64,000 nt of DNA from Sulfuritalea sp. (GTDB lineage Bacteria > Pseudomonadota > Gammaproteobacteria > Burkholderiales > Rhodocyclaceae), in NCBI GenBank assembly GCA_023700805.1, contig JAMPYF010000004.1, positions 73,341 through 137,340 on the forward strand. Direction: 5' to 3'. The notes under the pieces are model-generated. The model made no database searches, was not told the DNA's origin, and saw only the letters and a program-made list of their open reading frames with translations. Numbering within the stretch: position 1 is the stretch's first letter; the number at the start of each line of letters is the position of its first letter. Made by a program: the position numbers and the translations under genes. Shown in pieces: positions 1-7,851 of this stretch.

Positions 1-34
1 TGAACTGGAAGCGATCATCAAGCAACTGCTTTGA
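1..34 (+). CDS. C-terminal end of a plus-strand gene (partial)
   Basis: Read from base 2 there are ten sense codons (ELEAIIKQLL) and a TGA at 32-34. The peptide looks like the amphipathic helical end of a protein whose body lies left of the window. It converges on the minus-strand DoxX gene, whose stop is at 44. Nothing about function can be said, and it could be a chance reading frame. Confidence 0.35.
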   Translation, partial: ELEAIIKQLL

Positions 35-43
35 TGCTGTCCG

Positions 44-583
44 TCAGCGAACTTTCGTAGCAAAACGCCGCGCGATCAGGCGGTCGATCGACACCGCGCC
101 CGGCCCCCTGGCGATCAGGAACAGGAGCACCGCCGCCCACACGCCATGGGTCGGGTAGGCGTCGGGATACACAAGCAGCTGGATAGTCGCCGTCATCACC
201 AGCAGGGCCAGTGCCGAGAATCGCGTGGCCAGCCCGATCAGGATAAGCAGCGGGAACAGGTGCTCGGCAAACGCCGCCATCGGCGCCGCGATCTCCGGCG
301 GTACCAGCGGCAGGCGGTACTCGTCGCGGAACAGATCGATGATGGAATCGGACAGCCGCGGCATCCCCAACTGGAACTCGCCGCCGACGATGTCGATGGC
401 GAAGCCCTGCACCTTGGTCTGCCCCGATTTCCAGAACACCGCGGCAATCGAAAAGCGGCCGAGCAGGGCGATCAGCGAATCCGGAATCCGCCCGGCGAGG
501 CCGATGGCGCAGCGGATCGGGCCTTCCAGGCGGGAGAGGCTGCTGCTCGGCGCGTCGGCAGGTGTGGAGGTGGAGGTGGTCAT
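44..583 (-). CDS. DoxX-family membrane protein, last gene of bufferin operon
   Basis: 179 residues with four hydrophobic segments (about 38-55, 105-125, 128-145 and 150-165), the usual size and topology of DoxX inner-membrane proteins. Its start overlaps the bufC stop by 4 bases, so it is translationally coupled to the bufferin genes. In described bufferin operons a DoxX protein is often the fourth gene (BufD); a redox or membrane support role is assumed in the literature but not proven. The DoxX call is firm; the specific role is inferred from context. Confidence 0.85.
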   Translation of the reverse strand: MTTSTSTPADAPSSSLSRLEGPIRCAIGLAGRIPDSLIALLGRFSIAAVFWKSGQTKVQGFAIDIVGGEFQLGMPRLSDSIIDLFRDEYRLPLVPPEIAAPMAAFAEHLFPLLILIGLATRFSALALLVMTATIQLLVYPDAYPTHGVWAAVLLFLIARGPGAVSIDRLIARRFATKVR

Positions 584-1365
584 GAGTGGGTACTCCCTGG
601 AAATTCCACGCCGGCAAGCACGCCGCCGCGGATCAGCAAGCCGAGGCTTGCGGCCAGGTCGAATCCGGCATCGGCCGCGAGGGCCTGCCCGGCTGCCTGG
701 CCAAAGGCCACGCCCTGCTGAAGATTAAGGATGAAGGTCGCCGGGCCTTCGGCGATGGCCGAGATTTCGACGTCAAGCACGTTGCGCAGGACCAGCGCCG
801 TCTCGGCTTGCGCCGGATCGACAGCGGCCAGCGCCAGCGCCGCGGACTCCGATTGGTGGGCGGCCCATAGCGAGACCACGGCGTATGGCGAGCGAAGCAA
901 GCGGACAGAGGGATGCAGGATGAGTCGTGCGTCGGGCAGCGCCGCGGGATCGCCCAGCAGTCGGGCAATCTCATCCGGGGTGAGCGCGTCGGCATCGGCC
1001 GCGTGCCAGGCCTGCACGCGCAGCAGTTCCATGCGCGCAACGTCGGCCAGATACGGCACCCCGGTGGCGGCAGGAAACGCTTCGATGAACTCCGCGAAAC
1101 CGTCGCCATACAGTGCCAGCACAGGCGAGCGCGGCGGTGCCGCACGGACGAACTGGCGCGCCAGGGCGCGGAAGAATTGCTCGCCGACCAGCTCCTGCGT
1201 CACCGGAAAGCTGTCGGCCAGCGCGTCGATCAGCGAGACGATGACGTTGTTGCGATAGACGGCAAAGCGCTTCCCGGGGGCGGAGCCGTTCCATGTCGCA
1301 AGTCCCGGCGGGCACACCACCTCCTCGGCGAGCAGTGCCTCGGCAAAAGCACTCTGGCTGCTCAT
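580..1365 (-). CDS. bufC: BufC-type DUF2063 domain protein (MNIO partner)
   Basis: 261 residues from the ATG at 1365, chosen because it overlaps the bufB stop (1362-1365) by 4 bases; the longer open frame upstream only shadows bufB. The first 100 residues carry the DUF2063 'putative DNA-binding' domain, including [17 protein letters not shown] and [18 protein letters not shown]. In MNIO systems this domain acts as a partner that helps the precursor peptide reach the BufB-type enzyme. The rest (about 110-261) is the variable C-terminal region of the family. It lies between the MNIO gene and DoxX, the standard order for type 1 bufferin operons. Confidence 0.88.
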   Translation of the reverse strand: MSSQSAFAEALLAEEVVCPPGLATWNGSAPGKRFAVYRNNVIVSLIDALADSFPVTQELVGEQFFRALARQFVRAAPPRSPVLALYGDGFAEFIEAFPAATGVPYLADVARMELLRVQAWHAADADALTPDEIARLLGDPAALPDARLILHPSVRLLRSPYAVVSLWAAHQSESAALALAAVDPAQAETALVLRNVLDVEISAIAEGPATFILNLQQGVAFGQAAGQALAADAGFDLAASLGLLIRGGVLAGVEFPGSTHS

Positions 1366-2276
1366 GCGCAGGCCTCGTGGGCCCGGTTCGGCTGCAGCCG
1401 GCACAGGATGCGCTCGGCCTGCTGCGCTTCGGCGAACAGCACGGGGAAGGCCGGAATGTCGTTGTCGCGTTCGAGCAGGGTCGGCGTCGGCCCGACCCAG
1501 TCCAGCGCGTAGCAGTAGAGTTCCCACACCGCCTGCGCCACCGGCGCGCCGTGGCTGTCGATCAACAGCGGTGCCCCGTCGGCGTCCTCGTCCTGGGCGA
1601 AGCCGGCGAGGTGGATCTGGGCGACGTCGTCGAGCGGCAGTGCGCGGATGTAGGCGTGGGTATTGCGGTGATGGTTCACGCAGGAAACGTAGACGTTATT
1701 CACGTCGAGCAGCAGACCGCAACCGGTGCGCTTGACGATCTCGCTGATGAATTCGGGTTCGGCCAGGGTCGATGCGGCGAACTCGACATAGGTGGCCGGG
1801 TTTTCCAGCAGCATGCGGCGCTTGAGACGGTCCTGGACTCGATCGATGTGCTCGCAGACGAGCGCCAGGGTGCCGGCGTGATAGGGCACCGGCAGCAGGT
1901 CGTTGAGGAAGGCGCCGCCGTGGCTGGACCACGCCAGGTGCTCGGAAAACGATTCGGGCTGGTAGCGGTCGAGCAGCAGCGCCAACCTGTCGAGATGGCG
2001 TTCGTCGAGCGGACCCTCGCCGCCGATCGATAGTCCGACGCCATGGATCGACAGCGGGTAACGCTCGCGGACGCGGGTCAGGAAGTGGTGGAAGGGACCC
2101 CCATCCACCATGTAGTTTTCGGCGTGGATCTCGAAAAAGCCGATGTCCGGTGCCGTGACCAGGATTTCGCGGAAATGCTCCGGCTTGAGGCCGATCCCCG
2201 CCCGCGCGGGCAGGGATCGGGGCTTCGTCGACGCGACGTCGGCGATGGAACGCAAGCGACCGGGTTGGGCTTTCAT
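1362..2276 (-). CDS. bufB: BufB, multinuclear non-haem iron (MNIO, DUF692) peptide-modifying enzyme
   Basis: 304 residues, full DUF692 length. Metal-binding and core motifs of the TIM-barrel family are visible: [10 protein letters not shown] near residue 45, [43 protein letters not shown] and QIHLAGF. MNIO enzymes use two or three iron ions and O2 to oxidise cysteines of a precursor peptide; BufB enzymes convert bufferin cysteines to thiooxazole-type heterocycles that bind copper. The precursor gene lies 30 bp upstream and bufC overlaps by 4 bases. The family call is secure; the exact product of this enzyme is inferred from characterised bufferins. Confidence 0.93.
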   Translation of the reverse strand: MKAQPGRLRSIADVASTKPRSLPARAGIGLKPEHFREILVTAPDIGFFEIHAENYMVDGGPFHHFLTRVRERYPLSIHGVGLSIGGEGPLDERHLDRLALLLDRYQPESFSEHLAWSSHGGAFLNDLLPVPYHAGTLALVCEHIDRVQDRLKRRMLLENPATYVEFAASTLAEPEFISEIVKRTGCGLLLDVNNVYVSCVNHHRNTHAYIRALPLDDVAQIHLAGFAQDEDADGAPLLIDSHGAPVAQAVWELYCYALDWVGPTPTLLERDNDIPAFPVLFAEAQQAERILCRLQPNRAHEACA

Positions 2277-2306
2277 GGCTGGCGCTCCATCACGCTCGTC
2301 GAAGGA

Positions 2307-2603
2307 TCAGGCCTTCTTTTCCTTGAACTCGGCGAGCTGGCCTTTGCCGGTGGGCGAGGTCTTCGAGGCGGTTTGTTCGCAGCTGCCCTTGGGCACCATC
2401 GACCAGGCATTGCCCTGGTGATCGATCTTCGAGGTACCCGCGCAGGACGTGCCAGCGCCGGCCTTGCAGTCGTTCTTGCCCTTGAGGGCAACGCCGTAGC
2501 ACTTTTCCTTGTCGGCCGTCTGGGCGGCTACCGGCGTGGCGGCAATGGTCATGGCGGTTCCGAGGGCGATTGCGAGGGCGGCGGCAGTCATCGGTTTGTT
2601 CAT
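2307..2603 (-). CDS. bufA1: BufA1 bufferin precursor (DUF2282)
   Basis: 98 residues with a signal peptide (about 1-28, ending PVAAQ) followed by the DUF2282 core: [22 protein letters not shown], a DxQGxAW stretch and GSC. It has the four family cysteines and the usual small size. It is the first gene of the operon, preceded by AAGGAG. Known BufA1 peptides are exported after modification by BufB and sequester copper in the periplasm. Upstream, 2604-2746 is non-coding and should hold the promoter. A stretch reading TAAGGAAAC then CGACTA on the minus strand resembles an ECF-type promoter, but I cannot confirm it. Confidence 0.93.
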   Translation of the reverse strand: MNKPMTAAALAIALGTAMTIAATPVAAQTADKEKCYGVALKGKNDCKAGAGTSCAGTSKIDHQGNAWSMVPKGSCEQTASKTSPTGKGQLAEFKEKKA

Positions 2604-2746
2604 GGTGAAAAACTCCTTTAAAAATTCGATGGGCTTGATTGGGCGCAGCGATGCAAATGCATGCTGCTGGACAAGTAGTCGCGGAAAGGCGGCGTTTCCT
2701 TACATGGTCGCGACAATCCGGCGTGGCCCGACGATCCGGATCGAGC

Positions 2747-3895
2747 TCAGTTCGCCAGGCCAAAGCGCGGCCGCAGGCGCACGCCGAACAAGCTTCCCCC
2801 CAGTGCGGCGACGAACCATAGCCAGCCGTGCAGGCTGGTCGAGGCGATGCCGGAGAAGTAGGCGCCGATATTGCAACCGAAGGCAATGCGCGAGCCGTAG
2901 CCCATCAGCAGGCCACCAAGGACGGCCGCCGCCAGCGACAACGGCGCCAGCCGCCACTGCGGCGCGAAGCGACCCGTCGCCGCGGCAAACGCGGCTGCCC
3001 CGAGCAGGATGCCAATGTCCATGAGCGAAGTGACGTCGCCGAAGACGCTTGCCGACAAAGCGCCGCTCTGGAACGGCGCCGACCAGAACGCGTCGCCCGC
3101 CGACTGCCAACCCAGCAGCGTGGCGGACTTGGCACCCCACAGGGTGAAGGCCCATGTGATGGTCCACGGATGGCCGGCGAGGATCAGTGTGGCGAAATTG
3201 AGTACCGCCAACAGCAGACCGCCGAGCAACAAGGGATCGACGCCCGCCGCGCCACGCGAGGAATCCCATCGTCGCAAGGCGCCATAGATGACGACCAAGA
3301 CCAGTATCTGAATCGCAGCGGCACGATCCCAGCCCAGCGTCTCGCCCAACGAGAATTCGCCCCAGTCCGGCAACGCCTGCCAGGCACCCATGTCCAGGCT
3401 GGCCCAGAAGGAGCCGACGCAAAACGCCGCCAGCACCGTGAACATGCGCGGGCTGCCGCCGCCGGCGGCGTACAGGGTGCCCGAACCGCAGCCGCCGCCC
3501 AATTGCATGCCGATGCCGAACAGGAAGGCGCCGGCGATCACTTGCAGGCCGAGCGGCGCCACCGCGCCGCCTACCGGCTGGCCAAGGAATTCGCCCGCCG
3601 CTAGCACCGGCGCGAACAGCAGTGTCGCCAGCGCCAGCATGGGCAGTTGCGCGCGCAGGCCGCGCGTGTCGCGGTAGGCGATCAGCCGCCGGTAGGCGGT
3701 GGCAAAGCCGAAGGAAAAGCCGAACAGCGTGGCACCGAGCAGCAGGCCGACCACCACCAGCGCCGCCGGCCGCCAGCCGTCCTGCGCGGCGCGGCCCGCC
3801 AGCCACAGCGCGACGACGGCAACGACGACGAGGACAAGCCATTGCCGGCGAGCCGGCGCGACATCACTTTGCGGCGGCGTCGCTGACGATTGCAT
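2747..3895 (-). CDS. YeeE/YedE (TsuA-like) sulfur-compound transporter
   Basis: About 382 residues from the ATG at 3895; a start at 3946 is possible but would overlap the upstream gene by 83 bases. Many hydrophobic helices and the two family cysteine motifs are present: GGGCGSGTLYAAGG near mid-protein and FGCNIGAYFSGIA near the C-terminus, followed by a LHGWLWFVAALGGSLFG helix. In TsuA these cysteines line the path for thiosulfate; other members carry selenium or sulfur species. It is the last gene of the operon that begins at 7789, overlapping the DUF302 gene by 32 bases. Uptake or trafficking of a sulfur compound for the cysteine-rich proteins upstream is an inference. Confidence 0.85.
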   Translation of the reverse strand: MQSSATPPQSDVAPARRQWLVLVVVAVVALWLAGRAAQDGWRPAALVVVGLLLGATLFGFSFGFATAYRRLIAYRDTRGLRAQLPMLALATLLFAPVLAAGEFLGQPVGGAVAPLGLQVIAGAFLFGIGMQLGGGCGSGTLYAAGGGSPRMFTVLAAFCVGSFWASLDMGAWQALPDWGEFSLGETLGWDRAAAIQILVLVVIYGALRRWDSSRGAAGVDPLLLGGLLLAVLNFATLILAGHPWTITWAFTLWGAKSATLLGWQSAGDAFWSAPFQSGALSASVFGDVTSLMDIGILLGAAAFAAATGRFAPQWRLAPLSLAAAVLGGLLMGYGSRIAFGCNIGAYFSGIASTSLHGWLWFVAALGGSLFGVRLRPRFGLAN

Positions 3896-4343
3896 CGAAC
3901 ACCGGATCGAGTTCCTTCGCCATGGCATCGAGCGTCGCGTTGCCATAGGGCGCGAACACCGCGCTGGGCCGACTGTAGCGAATCGTCGTGCTGCCGTCGG
4001 ATTCCTCGGTCAGGTAGAGCCGCAACGGCGCTTCGATGCCGGCCGGGACGCTGGCCGCCAGCATGCGCACGGCGTAGTCGTTGCGGAACACCATCAGCAC
4101 GATGTTGCCGGGAATCTTGACGCCGCGCGCCGCGGCGCCGCGGCTGGCGCTGGCACTGGCCACCAGGCCCATGCCCCTGGCCGCGATGGCCTTCTCCGTG
4201 CGCTGCACGGCCGCGTCGAAGCCGTGTGGCGTCTTCACCGAGATGACTGGCGACGGCGCGGCGGCGGCCAGCGTCGCCACCGCCAACAGGCTGGCGGCAG
4301 CCATGTTTCTCATCCATTGCGTCGCATGCATGAACTTCTCCAT
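3864..4343 (-). CDS. Secreted DUF302 protein
   Basis: 159 residues with a signal peptide (about 1-29, LAVATLAAAAP) followed by a single DUF302 domain: SVKTPHGFDAAVQRTEKAI, then VLMVFRNDYAVRMLAASVPAGIEAPLRLYL and a terminal DAMAKELDPVFDAIV helix. DUF302 is a small alpha/beta domain of unknown function, common in sulfur and metal islands beside YeeE and DsrE proteins. It sits 2 bp after the cupredoxin-like gene and overlaps the transporter gene. A periplasmic location is well supported; function is unknown. Confidence 0.85.
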   Translation of the reverse strand: MEKFMHATQWMRNMAAASLLAVATLAAAAPSPVISVKTPHGFDAAVQRTEKAIAARGMGLVASASASRGAAARGVKIPGNIVLMVFRNDYAVRMLAASVPAGIEAPLRLYLTEESDGSTTIRYSRPSAVFAPYGNATLDAMAKELDPVFDAIVSDAAAK

Positions 4344-4345
4344 GG

Positions 4346-4795
4346 TTATTTGACCACCAGACGATAGTCCGGCGTCGGGTTGAGCGGACAGGAATAGATG
4401 TACTCGCCCGGCTTGAGATCGATGACGTAGTCCTGGGTCTTGCCCGTAGTGAGGCCGCCGCCTGAAACGCTGGGCAGCGTGGCGCGGCCGGCCAGGGTCG
4501 CGCCACGCAGCCAGAAGCCAAGCTCGTAGGGCACATTCTGGTTGCTGACGCGGAATATCGTCTTGCCGGGCTTCAGCTCCAGGGTCTTTGCACTGGCCAG
4601 GCGCGCCTTTCCGGACTTGGAGTTGATCGCTTCGCAGTCGCCGATCTTCGCCGACTTGTAGCCGTGGTTGGTGCCCTGCTCGGACTCCAGGAACTGGCAG
4701 GGCACCTGCCTGAGTTCCACCACGGACGGCGCGGCCTGTGCCACTGAGCAGAAAAGTGCCGCCGAGAGCAGTATGTTCAATATCGTGTTCTTCAT
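4346..4795 (-). CDS. Secreted cupredoxin-like protein
   Basis: 149 residues with a clear signal peptide (1-21, CSVAQAA). The mature part looks like a beta-rich cupredoxin fold: TLELKPGKTIFRVSNQNVPYELGFWLRG, then YVIDLKPGEYIYSCPLNPTPDYRLVVK. A classical type 1 copper site needs Cys-x(2-4)-His-x(2-4)-Met; here the Cys near residue 134 is present but the following His and Met are not, so any metal site must be different. Other cysteines lie in PCQFLES and GDCEAI. It starts 1 bp after the DUF6969-like gene. The fold call is moderate; electron carrier or metal binding is inferred. Confidence 0.6.
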   Translation of the reverse strand: MKNTILNILLSAALFCSVAQAAPSVVELRQVPCQFLESEQGTNHGYKSAKIGDCEAINSKSGKARLASAKTLELKPGKTIFRVSNQNVPYELGFWLRGATLAGRATLPSVSGGGLTTGKTQDYVIDLKPGEYIYSCPLNPTPDYRLVVK

Positions 4796-4796
4796 G

Positions 4797-5516
4797 TCAG
4801 CCTCCTTGTTTCAGCGCTGCATCGATGGCGGCGATCTGTTGTTCCACCGAGATCGCGATATGGCTGGCGATCTCCAGCTCGCGATCCTCGAAAACATCCA
4901 CGCCGGGATGCCGATCGGCCCATGCCACGACGATCTCGTCGCGCTCAAGGATCAGCGCCTCGATCTGCGGCCGAAACAGCTGCAGCATGGCGCTGATCCA
5001 GCGGTTGGCCGGCCACGAGGGGTTGGCATGATCGATCTCGAAATGATCCAGCATAGGGATCACGTCCTGCGCCACGTACCAAGCATCGCCCGTCACCCAG
5101 CGGTTCACGGTGAATAGTCCGATCGGGTAGCCGTAGGCGTCCATGGAAATCGCCACGAGATGCGACAGCGACTCGTCGCCGGACGGCCAGGACTCAGCAC
5201 CGGTGTTGGCTACCGGCCGCGTTCCCGGCGGCATGCCCGACGCGCGCAGGAAGGTATGGAAATGGCCGTGCTCGCCCTCTTCACCGCGATGGGCGTGGTA
5301 GTAATACTGCGAGTGGCTGTCGGCGTCAAAAACATCATCGTTCGGATAGTGTTCGAATTCGACGAAATCGCCCTGTCCGCGCAGCATCTCGCCGACGATG
5401 TTAAGCCCTCCCCTTTCCAGCACACGCTGGCATTCGAGGATCTCGCGGCCCGCCGCGCGCATCGCTTCGAGCCGACTGTGGCCGAGCGTCGCAAAGTCGA
5501 TTTCAGTTGCTTTCAT
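4797..5516 (-). CDS. Uncharacterised His-rich protein (DUF6969-like)
   Basis: 239 residues with no signal peptide or membrane helix. The central block contains FVEFEHYPNDDVFDADSHSQ and YYYHAHRGEEGEHGHFHTFL, a dense array of His, Asp and Glu that could bind metal, followed by HLVAISMDAYGYP and NRWVTGDAWY. I associate this pattern, tentatively, with DUF6969. No function is known to me. It overlaps the stop of the five-haem cytochrome gene by 4 bases and is almost joined to the cupredoxin-like gene. It is probably the only cytoplasmic protein of this otherwise exported set, so a regulatory or maturation role is possible. Confidence 0.7.
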   Translation of the reverse strand: MKATEIDFATLGHSRLEAMRAAGREILECQRVLERGGLNIVGEMLRGQGDFVEFEHYPNDDVFDADSHSQYYYHAHRGEEGEHGHFHTFLRASGMPPGTRPVANTGAESWPSGDESLSHLVAISMDAYGYPIGLFTVNRWVTGDAWYVAQDVIPMLDHFEIDHANPSWPANRWISAMLQLFRPQIEALILERDEIVVAWADRHPGVDVFEDRELEIASHIAISVEQQIAAIDAALKQGG

Positions 5517-6775
5517 GGTTTCCCCGCGCCGTCCCGCAAGGGCCGACTTTCCTCGAACAGCACGAAGTGCGACGCGAGGGAATCGGCCAGCGCCTGGCGG
5601 ATCAACTTTTCGCCGCGGCCGGCGCCGTCGGCCAGCAATGAACGATAGAAGCCGGTGTAAAAATTATCCGGCTCGACGCGCACCCGGTAGCCAAGCGTCC
5701 GCGCCTTCGGATCCAGCGGCCGGCGGTAGTCCAGCCGGGCCTCTGCATCCGGCGCCAGCCGCGTGTCGGCGATCTCGCGCGAAAGGTCGAGTGCCACCTG
5801 ACGGCCGATAACGTATTCCACTCGGGTGCCGGCGATGGCCCGGCCGTTGGCGCCGGCCTGAAAGACTTCGGCGACGATGCGCGGCGTGACATAGGTCGGA
5901 AAAAAGTGGCCGGTGCCGCTGTTGAGCACGCTCAGCATTGCACTCACGGCGCCGGATTCGATGCGCGGCGCGGACACGGCGATGGTGACGCCGCTCCGGA
6001 CAGTATCTCGGTCATGAATACCGCGCCAGAGATGGCGTCGGTCTGGCATGTGGCAGGACTGGCAGGTTTTTCCTTCCTTGGCGTAACGGCTGGCCTGCCA
6101 TTCGGCATAGGTGTTCTCCAGCAGCTTGCCGTTGAGCGCGAAGTCATCCGGCTCGAACTGGTGACAGGAAGCGCAGAAGCGCGAATCGGCAAAGGCTGCG
6201 CTGACCTGCCAGCCATCGTGCGGCAGCTTGTCGGCGGGTGTCGGCACCATGCCGTCGCGGCGTGCCGGGCCAAATACCTGGTAGCCGCGCATATGGCAGG
6301 TGGCGCAGACCATGCCCTGCTGGTGCAGACCGCCGCCCTTGTCGGGTTTTCCACGCGAAAGGGCCGCGACCAGGCTGTCGGCCTGCTCGGCCAGCGGCGC
6401 ATGGCAGCGGATGCAGGCCTGATGTTCGTCGCGATCCTCGGCCGGCATGTTCTGCAATTGGCCGAGCAGCCCCGGCCCCATCGCCTTCGCGTGCAGCGCT
6501 CCGCTCCAGTCCTGATACTGCTGGACATGGCAGGTGCCGCAGGAAGCCGGGTCGAGCGCCGCTTCCAGGGGGCTGAAATGTGCTGGAGCCGGGCCCTGGG
6601 CGGGCAGCGGACGCTGCCAGTAAGCCTTGAGAAATGCCGCGGCATCCTCGCCGGCAAGCGATGCCTTGCTGACCGGGGGCGGCGCCTCCGAACAAGCGGC
6701 GAGCGCAACCAGAAACAAAGCGGGGAGAACCAGTCTCCCCGCTTGCCGCCAGACCGTCAGACGGGATGGCGGCAC
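5513..6775 (-). CDS. Five-haem cytochrome c lipoprotein
   Basis: About 420 residues from the GTG at 6775, chosen because it lies just after the upstream stop and gives a lipoprotein signal (LFLVALAAC, lipobox LAAC). Translation further upstream shadows the cysteine-repeat gene in another frame. Five CxxCH haem motifs occur in order: CGTCH, CIRCH, CATCH, CASCH and CQSCH. This resembles tetrahaem cytochrome c554/NapC-type relatives with one extra haem. The C-terminal 150 residues form a beta-rich domain (FFPTYVTPRIVAEVF, YVIGRQVALDLSREI). It probably transfers electrons at the cell envelope; the partner is unknown. It is cotranscribed with the monohaem NPC-repeat protein. Confidence 0.85.
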   Translation of the reverse strand: MPPSRLTVWRQAGRLVLPALFLVALAACSEAPPPVSKASLAGEDAAAFLKAYWQRPLPAQGPAPAHFSPLEAALDPASCGTCHVQQYQDWSGALHAKAMGPGLLGQLQNMPAEDRDEHQACIRCHAPLAEQADSLVAALSRGKPDKGGGLHQQGMVCATCHMRGYQVFGPARRDGMVPTPADKLPHDGWQVSAAFADSRFCASCHQFEPDDFALNGKLLENTYAEWQASRYAKEGKTCQSCHMPDRRHLWRGIHDRDTVRSGVTIAVSAPRIESGAVSAMLSVLNSGTGHFFPTYVTPRIVAEVFQAGANGRAIAGTRVEYVIGRQVALDLSREIADTRLAPDAEARLDYRRPLDPKARTLGYRVRVEPDNFYTGFYRSLLADGAGRGEKLIRQALADSLASHFVLFEESRPLRDGAGKP

Positions 6776-6779
6776 GGGA

Positions 6780-7055
6780 TCACTTTTTGGCCGCGCAGGG
6801 ATTCTTGGCCGCGCACGGGTTTTTCGCTGCGCAGGGGTTCTTGGCGGCACAGGGGTTGGCTTTTTTCGCGCTCTTCGTCTTGGCCTTGGGCGCGCAAGGG
6901 TTCTTTGCGGCACAGGGATTCTTCGCGGCACAGGGATTCTTTGCGGCGCAAGGATTCTTCGCCCCGCAAGGATTGGCCGCGTAGGCCGCCGGAACCGCCA
7001 GGGCGAGCGCCGCGGCGCCCAGGATCAAACGGATTTTCTTCATGCGTGTATTCAT
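6780..7055 (-). CDS. Secreted NPCAAK cysteine-repeat protein
   Basis: 91 residues: a signal peptide (about 1-26, ending AYA) and then almost nothing but hexapeptides of the form N-P-C-(A/G)-(A/P)-K. There are nine NPC units, at residues 28, 34, 40, 46 and 52, a lysine-rich linker (55-66), then 67, 73, 79 and 85. That gives nine cysteines with strict six-residue spacing and a strongly basic charge. A second start at Met5 is possible. No family I know covers it. The regular cysteine ladder suggests a metal-binding or disulfide-forming scaffold. It lies between the repeat-bearing cytochrome and the five-haem lipoprotein, with 4-56 bp gaps, so the three are very likely coexpressed. Confidence 0.8.
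   Translation of the reverse strand: MNTRMKKIRLILGAAALALAVPAAYAANPCGAKNPCAAKNPCAAKNPCAAKNPCAPKAKTKSAKKANPCAAKNPCAAKNPCAAKNPCAAKK
6783..6974 (-). repeat. 18-bp coding repeats (NPCAAK units), nine copies
   Basis: Tandem 18-base units encode N-P-C-A-A-K in the 91-residue secreted protein, in two blocks (five and four units) split by a lysine-rich linker. Codons vary between units (tgc for Cys is constant; Ala and Lys codons drift), so the pattern is under protein-level selection and not a recent slippage product. Confidence 0.85.
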
Positions 7056-7111
7056 TGTGACTCCTCTGTCAGATTAACAACAAACCGCACCGCCGACGGC
7101 AGCACTGGATA

Positions 7112-7789
7112 CTATTTCTTCGCGGCGCACGGGTTCTTCGCGGCACAAGGATTTTTGGCGCCGCACGGGTTTTTCGCCGCGCAAGGGTTCTTTGCCGCAC
7201 AGGGATTGGCCTTGCCCGGCTTGAAGGTCTTCTGCATGCCGGCTGTATACGCGGTCAGCGCGGCCAGTTCGCGCGACTCCCAGGCCAGCGGCTTGGCCGC
7301 CATTGGCATCACCATGCAGGCCTGAACCATTTCGTCCAGATGCACTTTCTTCAGCCCGATCTGGTCCTTGGTCATCTGCACGAAATGCGGATACGGCTTG
7401 GCGAAGGTTGCGCCAAACGCCCCGTGGCCTTGATGGCAGGTATTGCAGGACATGCCGTTGGTCGACAGCTTGGGGTCGTTCCACAGCTTCTCGCCATCCT
7501 TCAGCAGCGCGGCGGCGTCGCCCTTGTAGGGCTTGTAGCCGGCCGGTCGGGTGACCGACTTGGGATCGATCTTGGCACCGGCGCCACATGGATTTTTGGC
7601 GCCACATGGATTTTTTGCACCGCAGGGGTTCTTTGCCGCACACGGGTTTTTCATCTTGGCGGCGCAAGGATTCTTCGCTTTCGCCGCGCAGGGGTTGCAA
7701 GGGTTGGCGGCCAGGGCCGACCCCATGCCGAAAGTACAGACCAGCGCAGCAGCCATGGCGAGTTGCAGGGGTTTGGTATGGGTGTTCAT
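7112..7789 (-). CDS. Monohaem cytochrome c flanked by NPCAAK cysteine repeats
   Basis: 225 residues, start preceded by AAGGAGG. A signal peptide (1-28) is followed by seven NPC units (residues 29-71), then a class I-like cytochrome domain with one haem site, C115-x2-C118-H119 (SCNTCHQGHG). Possible distal Met ligands are Met159, 161 or 163, and a final helix reads ESRELAALTAYTAGMQ. Five more NPC units end the protein (195-225). In all it has 12 repeat cysteines plus the haem pair and Cys158. The repeats match those of the next gene, linking the two proteins functionally. It heads the seven-gene operon running to 2747. Cytochrome c function is firm; the job of the repeats is unknown. Confidence 0.88.
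   Translation of the reverse strand: MNTHTKPLQLAMAAALVCTFGMGSALAANPCNPCAAKAKNPCAAKMKNPCAAKNPCGAKNPCGAKNPCGAGAKIDPKSVTRPAGYKPYKGDAAALLKDGEKLWNDPKLSTNGMSCNTCHQGHGAFGATFAKPYPHFVQMTKDQIGLKKVHLDEMVQACMVMPMAAKPLAWESRELAALTAYTAGMQKTFKPGKANPCAAKNPCAAKNPCGAKNPCAAKNPCAAKK
7115..7207 (-). repeat. C-terminal NPCAAK coding repeats, five copies
   Basis: Five consecutive 18-bp units encode residues 195-225 of the cytochrome. They are the same hexapeptide as in the neighbouring 91-residue protein and close the gene directly before its stop. Confidence 0.8.
7577..7705 (-). repeat. N-terminal NPCAAK coding repeats, seven copies
   Basis: Seven NPC units with slightly irregular spacing (NPC-NPCAAK-AK-NPCAAK-MK and so on) encode residues 29-71, directly after the signal peptide cleavage region of the cytochrome. 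Confidence 0.8.
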
Positions 7790-7851
7790 GGTTCCTCCTT
7801 ATTAGTCGGGCAGGCATGGATATCGCGTCTGCTGCTCATTTGTCGCCTCAA

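Noticed and set aside
4346..4795. Classical type 1 copper protein
   Set aside because: The Cys-x-His-x-Met ligand set is incomplete after the C-terminal Cys, so only a cupredoxin-like fold is claimed.
6783..7705. Periodic 18-bp repeats that could suggest a CRISPR-like or satellite array
   Set aside because: The repeats are in frame inside two genes, encode a constant hexapeptide and lack spacers; they are protein repeats.
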